Below, piece after piece: positions 58,901 through 64,000 of a DNA stretch of 64,000 nt. The DNA comes from Toxoplasma gondii ME49 (lineage: Eukaryota; Apicomplexa; Conoidasida; Eucoccidiorida; Sarcocystidae): NCBI RefSeq assembly GCF_000006565.2, contig NC_031470.1:1180954-1244953 (forward strand). Direction: 5' to 3'. Positions within the stretch are counted from its first letter, which is position 1; the number at the start of each line of letters is the position of its first letter. Below the pieces are notes generated by a model. It did no database searches and was not told the DNA's origin. It saw only the letters and a program-made list of their open reading frames with translations. A program made the translations under genes and the position numbers.

Positions 58901-61126
58901 CCAGGAAGAAGGCGCAGTTGAAGCCGGGGGACGCTTGGAGCTGTCGTGTTCGTCGCGGTCGCCCGGCATCGACGAGCTCTTCGCGAGTGGTGCGGCGGCC
59001 GCGCGGCCAGGCGTGGAAGCCGCCGCGAACTGGCGCCGGTTTTGAAAGCTCCGCGACAACGTCCTGCCGCCGTCCTCACCCGGGCCTCTGGGCTCGCTCG
59101 CTCCGGGGCTGGGGCCGGGAGTGTCCGCGGTTGTCCACGACCGCCTGGGCGCTCGACGCTCCACGGGTGTGGCCACGTCGCCGTGTTGGAAAGAGCAAGA
59201 CCGCTGCCTCCGCGACCCGTTTCCGCCTCGAGCGTAGGAAAGAGCCCCGGTGACTGTACCCTGGAGAAGAAATGGATTCTTCGGATCGATTGCGACTTCC
59301 ACGTTCACTCCCCCCGTGTCATGCACTGTCAGGGCCTTCACCACGACCTCCGATAACATGAACCAGGCAAGCGAGGCGCTGCCCTGGCTCTGCCAGCCTG
59401 AGGCTCCAGGCGGGGGCGATGCGCCGGGCGAGGGGTAGGCGCCAGGACAGTTGGTGGCGAGGTCGAGGCTGCGTGGGGCGGCTTGTCCGGAGGTACGCTG
59501 ATAGAGGGCCGAGGCGAAGGGGAGGAAGGAAGTCGGCATGAGGGAAAAGGGTGCGTTGCGCCTCGCCTGTGGCTCGCGCTGGTGCGTCTGAGAAGACAGC
59601 GAGGGCGCCGGAAACGACGGACTGTGCCGCGGCCCGCCGCCTTGGGCTGGGCCTCCGTTGAGGGATGGGGAGAAGGCCACGCGCTCACAGCCTGGCCAGC
59701 CGAGGAGACGGTCGGACCCCGCGCAGAAGTCCCGTGAGTTCCGCGCCGAAAGGACGCGACTGGGGGGCGACGAACACACCGAGGAGGTTGACCTGTCGCT
59801 GTGGAGGCGCTCAATTTCCGGCCTCATGGCGCAGACTGGCCCGCTCGGCGACGGGGGTAGAGGTGACGAGGAGGAAGGGAGAGACGAAAAGGAGAAAGAC
59901 GACGGTAGACTGGGAAGTGCAGACGGCACCGCGCTGTGTGTCGACGAGCTGGAAAAAGAGGAAAACAAACGAGAGAGAAACGACCTTCTCTCGGAGACCG
60001 GCCGCGGCGGGTCGGTCCTCAAACGCCGCGAAGGCCGCTCTACTGGCAACTTGGGCACGAGCAAGTGCGAACGCGAAGAAAACATTTTACTGATGAGCGC
60101 CTCTGCGCACACATCCTCTCGCTCTTCAGCAAACGGACGTGACGAGGAAGAAGCTGGCGAAGGATGCGAAGCCGCGCCAGCTCTGCCTCTGCATTGGTCC
60201 CCACGGGCTGTGCGTCTCACATGGTCGCCCTCCGGTTGTATTGGATGCTCTTCAAGGTCTGCGCCCTCGCTCTCCTCTCCGATGCTTCCCCGCGGCTCCG
60301 AAAGGCCCGAAGCAGGCGAGACGAGGCGGCCCCCGCCAGGCGCCGGGACAAAGGTGCCTGGGAAAAGATCAGGCACAGGCGGATGCAGTGCTTCCTCTCT
60401 CGAGTCTCGCCACGCGGGCGGGTCGCGAAGAGACACTCTTCTGGTGAGAGGGCCATCAGGCGAGAAGCATTCACCGGTGTCTGCTCTCTCGCTGTCTTGG
60501 CCGCAGTCCAAGCCTGTATCCGCCCTGTCAGAGAGCGGCGACAGGTCCCCTCGATCGCCCGGGCCTTGAGAAAAGGCCACAGAGGTACACGGCCGTCTCT
60601 CTCTTCCCTCCTCGCGGTCCGGCTCCCGCTCCTCCTGGCCTCTGCTTCGCCTGGCCCCAGGCGCTGCGCTGTTCGCGTCTTCTCCTCGAGAGTCGCGAAA
60701 GGCGCAGAGGCTGCCGACGCGTTCGCCTTCACTTTCAATGCCAAGCGCAGAGCACTGGACTGGATATCCACGAAAATGCGTTCTCGTTAGTAAGCCGACG
60801 CCTTGCCGAGCTGAGCAAGTGAAGTCCTCTCCGGAAGAGCGTCGAGAGCTGTCGGGCGGAGAGCGTGGACAGGCGAAGGGCGACTCAGAGGATGCCCTCC
60901 CTCTCTGTTCCAGGGGAGACACGGATCGCTTTCTGCCGCGAAGAAAGAGCGACGGGCGGAGGGACGCGAGAGAGGCAGACGCAGAGGAGACAGCAGAAGT
61001 GAACGAAGAACCAGGAGAAGCAGCGAAGGTACGACACGAAGAAGAGGAACTCGACAGACTCTCTTCGGGGGACGAGGTCTCAGGGGGCTGCCCCCTCTCG
61101 CGGCCCCGCGGCAGATTTCGAGGCAT
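52963..61126 (-). CDS. TKL-family protein kinase with SAM and MORN-like modules
   Basis: Four exons (61126-54080, 53921-53828, 53589-53497, 53189-52963) join in frame to about 2,486 residues. Residues about 885-935 are MORN-like (YFGETKRNKRHGWGMIVND). A SAM domain covers about 1655-1722 (WSTNTFCHFLRMLGLTREAS, then LTREKLRETGITDRYIHKF). The kinase domain starts near 1775: glycine loop GGGGYATVYKA, Lys in VACKIF near 1804, a low-complexity insert of about 440 residues, helix-C Glu in YEADIL near 2246, catalytic HRDLKLSN at 2333-2340, DFG at 2352, APE in YAAPE, SDVWSYGVAFWE, and ERPSFEEV. These last motifs are typical of tyrosine-kinase-like enzymes, and all catalytic residues are present, so it should be active on Ser/Thr. 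Plasmodium PfTKL3 has a SAM-TKL architecture; orthology is likely but inferred. The start is the first ATG in a frame open further upstream. The N-terminal 850 residues are Ser/Arg-rich and disordered. Confidence 0.9.
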
Positions 61127-62040
61127 GTCTCGTCGAGAAGTTGGAAAAAACGCAGCCGAGACTGAAATGCAAACACGGCCTTGTCTGGCCTTGCTCACGA
61201 CCCAGCAGCAGACTGACGAAAGAAAATGGCAGGACAGCAAAGGTGAACGAGGAGACGCAGAATATGAAACGGAAAAAGAGGAGGGAGCAGGAGTGTCACG
61301 CGATGAGTCCAAGCTCCTCTATAAATTGTCCAGCCTCGCGATGCTGGCTCCAGCTGAGTGACACACTCGGGCCAATCAGCGCCGCGCGCCCAGCAGAGGG
61401 GGACAGAAGTAGAGTTCTGTGCAGGGAGGAGAAACGGAAGAGGCGACAGAACAGAAACTTCTGAGCTCCTGAGAGCAGGAAAAGAGCGAGGACAGACACC
61501 AACAGTCCCCGGTCGCTGAGGCGGAATTTCGAGCCATGTGCTGGAAGAAAGGACTTTGACGACGAAACTCGGCCTCCACGTCGCTCTCAGAAAAAAGGCC
61601 AAGCGCCGGGGACGGCTGTCAACACGACCATTTTGTGTAACAGACTGATGAATACTTCAGCTCTGTTATCAAGAGGAACAACTGCATTGGATAAAAGTGG
61701 CACAGACCCGAAGAAAAATCAGTACGCTCCAATCCAAGGAGCTCAGCTGCAGAGTGGACAGAAGGACGAGCAACTAAATCTTTGGCTGATCGCGCCTGTT
61801 CCTCCGCTAACGCGGATAATGGCATTCGTGCCCCGATAAATGGCAGGAATCTCTCTCACCTTCCATCCAGGAACGAAAGAGCAGGCTGTCAATCCGTCAC
61901 CTTCTTCCCTCCACCCACTTCCCTTTTTGTTCCCTCAGAGTCGAGAAGGCGGGAGAGAGCTCTCTGGTCGTCTGACGGTTGCTGCTGCAGCCCTGGCGGA
62001 AAGAAACGAAAAAGCGGACTCTCGCAGATTTGCAGACGAA

Positions 62041-62059
62041 CCCCCCGTTGGGGGGGGGG
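62041..62059. repeat. C6/G10 homopolymer pair
   Basis: Six C, then GTT, then ten G. The two runs can pair as a tight hairpin, but such runs are also frequent sites of length error in sequencing and of slippage. It is non-coding. Confidence 0.7.
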
Positions 62060-63799
62060 TCACTCAGCAGATCCACCAGAAGACGATGAAGGAAGCCTTA
62101 GGGTTTAAGGTTACTGAACGCCATTTTGGGCAGCCAAAAGGGGGCATTTCCGGAAGTAGAGGAGCCGGTGGCAGTACCGTTCGCATATCTGCTTGTTTCT
62201 TTGCACTCTGCTTCCGCTTGCTCTCTGTCTGTTCCCTCGGAAGTTCCGTCACTTCGCTGTCACACATCCTGTCTGTGGCTCGCAGACAGCGGAAAAAAGG
62301 TGAACCGCATTGAGAGAGGGAGCGAGATCGGGCGAGACGCGGATACGAAGCGCATGAGCGAGAAAATGGGTGGGAAAAGCCAACGGCGGCAAGAGGAACG
62401 ATGCAGACACGAAATGAAGAGGAAATGCGGAGCAGAAGCGGGCCGAAAAAAGAAGAAGAAAGGAAAAAGTTGAGCGTCTTCGTCGCGCCGGTTCGGTCGT
62501 CGAGCGGAGGGCCGCCGTTTCGAAGGTCTGGACAGCCTGGCGGGAGAGAGAGACAGGGCGAAAGAATGGGAAAAGCAGTGGAAAAGCAGAGACCTTTCTC
62601 GGAAAACTTTACGAACACTAATTTCTATTCTTTTTGCTAGACGCGCTCGAAATACGAGTGCTACAGGGCAGGGGGATGGCTCGAAGGTCTGGGAACAGGC
62701 GAGATGAACCGAAGCAACGGTCTGAAAAAAAATCCCATGAGCCCATCGGGCGCCGTTGCTGAGAACCACACTCGTACAGCAGCATAGCAACTCCGTGAGG
62801 ACGGAGAGAACGCACCAGGCATCGAAACAAAGTCGAGGTCATGAACGAGACGATTTCTCTCGAGAAAAGCAGACCCTTACGCGCGACCCCACGATAGTGC
62901 AGCGGTACGACGTACGGAGAGGGCACCACCCGCAGTTGCATGTCTGCCCTTTCGTCAAGTTCATGAGTCTCGCTCTTGGCGAACCCCTCCAGCGCCCCAC
63001 CAGTTGGCAGTTATTTGCATACAACTACGGAAAGTGCCTTCGGAAAATCTGATATGCCGCCGTTTCCAGTGGTGGCCACGAGGCAAGACAGGCAAGGGAA
63101 AAAGGAAGAGGCAGCGAAACGCCGAAAGGGCAAAGGGACTTGGGGATAGCCGACTTGAGGGGAATGACACGCAGCCAAGAAGGCGGTAACTTGGCGGCGG
63201 CTGTGACCGCAGTACTCTCAGCTGCCTCTCCGTGTAGGTACCAGATGGGTGGCTTCGGGCACAAACGGCATAGAACAGGCAGACGGCTCAAGGCATTGCA
63301 GGCACACACAACAAATGGTGTTTAAGGTCCCGGAGCTGAAAACAGGCCGATACACACGTGACAAAAAGCGGAGACATAGACAGAGAAACACCCTGATAAG
63401 CAGCACAGGCTGTCTTCGACTTTGACATCCAGGAACAGGATTATTTTTGAGGTGTCTCCGACCGCGAAGTCCTGTACCTTCATGAGGAGAGACGCAGTAG
63501 GAGAGTGAGGCGCCTTTTGGGATCTGACCGAGAGGAAGGACTCATTGGAATTCCCCTAGCTTTTGTTAATCCTTTGTTCATGTTTCGAAATGAAGAGCTT
63601 AACGGTCTCCATGAAGTAAAAAAAGCACCCATTTTCTCTGTGCAGTCAAGTTTTTGTTGAGTGATCCAGACCCGCACAAAAACCTGTGTGAGTGTCGATG
63701 AACCTCGAGAGCCGCAGAGACTGAGAACACCTGTGTCCGGTGCTGCTGCTCATCGCAGATAGTCCATACTTCCTATATCTTGGTTTGCTGTCACTGTCT

Positions 63800-63852
63800 G
63801 TCCTATCTTGCCCACAGCTGCACGTTCCGAGCAGCTGTGGGCAAGATAGGAC
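63800..63852. repeat. Perfect 22-bp inverted repeat, 9-base loop
   Basis: Left arm 63800-63821 and right arm 63831-63852 are exact reverse complements, separated by ACGTTCCGA. The arms include the palindromic core CAGCTG. A transcript of either strand would form a 22-bp hairpin without mismatch. There is no coding frame or known element around it, and no terminal target-site duplication is obvious. Confidence 0.9.
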
Positions 63853-64000
63853 GCAGCCTTTGCCGTCCTCTGACACACACGGAAGGGCGCGGGGACAGGT
63901 CACTGAAACGCTGGAAAAAATACACCTACATGTGTCCTATATCACTTTCAGTTTCTGTTTGCAGCTTCCTGACTGCATTGCCGAACTCCTACATGCCGAC

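Larger units (their letters stand above)
61127..64000. other. Region upstream of TKL kinase, no gene seen
   Basis: Should contain the kinase promoter and 5' untranslated region. The kinase frame stays open upstream of its first ATG to about 61312 without another ATG. Frames on both strands at 61840-62790 are purine- or pyrimidine-driven and show no domain. A C-run/G-run pair at 62041-62059 and a perfect inverted repeat at 63800-63852 are listed separately. A gene beyond the right edge may start or end here unseen. Confidence 0.45.

Noticed and set aside
59658..60569. Plus-strand ORF of 303 codons
   Set aside because: Antisense to the low-complexity N-terminal part of the TKL kinase exon; high G+C and Ser/Arg repeats leave all frames open there.
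1..64000. Bacterial-type systems: CRISPR arrays, operons, insertion sequences, prophage
   Set aside because: No regularly spaced repeats, no transposase-like frames with terminal repeats and no Shine-Dalgarno-led gene strings. The spliced genes show that this is eukaryotic nuclear DNA.

Overview
The window is nuclear DNA of a coccidian apicomplexan, most probably Toxoplasma gondii or a close relative (Neospora, Hammondia). The evidence is eukaryotic gene structure with canonical GT-AG introns, very long Ser/Arg/Pro-rich low-complexity stretches inside otherwise ordinary proteins, kilobase-long single exons, scattered TGCATGC motifs, and a TKL kinase joined to SAM and MORN modules as known from Plasmodium. 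The species is an inference, since no search was possible. There is no bacterial operon, CRISPR array, insertion sequence or intact transposon.

Layout. 1-7958 has no gene I can name; one 164-codon ORF is kept as a candidate. 7959-11708 (-) is a seven-exon GTP cyclohydrolase I gene, the entry step of folate synthesis, with a long N-terminal extension. 11709-15403 is an intergenic or promoter stretch with a G-quadruplex motif and a nested hairpin. 15404-20522 (+) is a tandem CCCH zinc-finger protein whose third finger is degenerate. 24629-29923 (+) is mitochondrial ribosomal protein uL15m in seven exons. It converges on an eight-exon gene at 31344-38259 (-) that encodes an FHA domain, split by a long insertion, followed by a coiled coil.

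38260-47762 is richer in A+T and holds small genes: three spliced candidates reconstructed from phase-compatible exons (39431-40159 -, 40576-41231 +, 44913-46269 +) and a convincing four-exon gene for an unrecognised 226-residue protein (41739-43571 +). A tRNA-Thr(CGT) lies at 47763-47834 (-). 48697-50589 (+) encodes a CCHC zinc-knuckle protein of Air1/ZCCHC7 type. 52963-61126 (-) encodes a TKL-family kinase of about 2,486 residues with MORN-like and SAM modules. The last 3 kb is upstream of the kinase and holds a perfect 22-bp inverted repeat.

The genes do not form one pathway. Folate synthesis, mitochondrial translation, RNA binding and decay (CCCH, zinc knuckle), phospho-peptide recognition (FHA) and kinase signalling lie side by side, as usual for apicomplexan chromosomes. 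Exon coordinates were derived by hand from splice consensus and reading-frame phase and need transcript confirmation.
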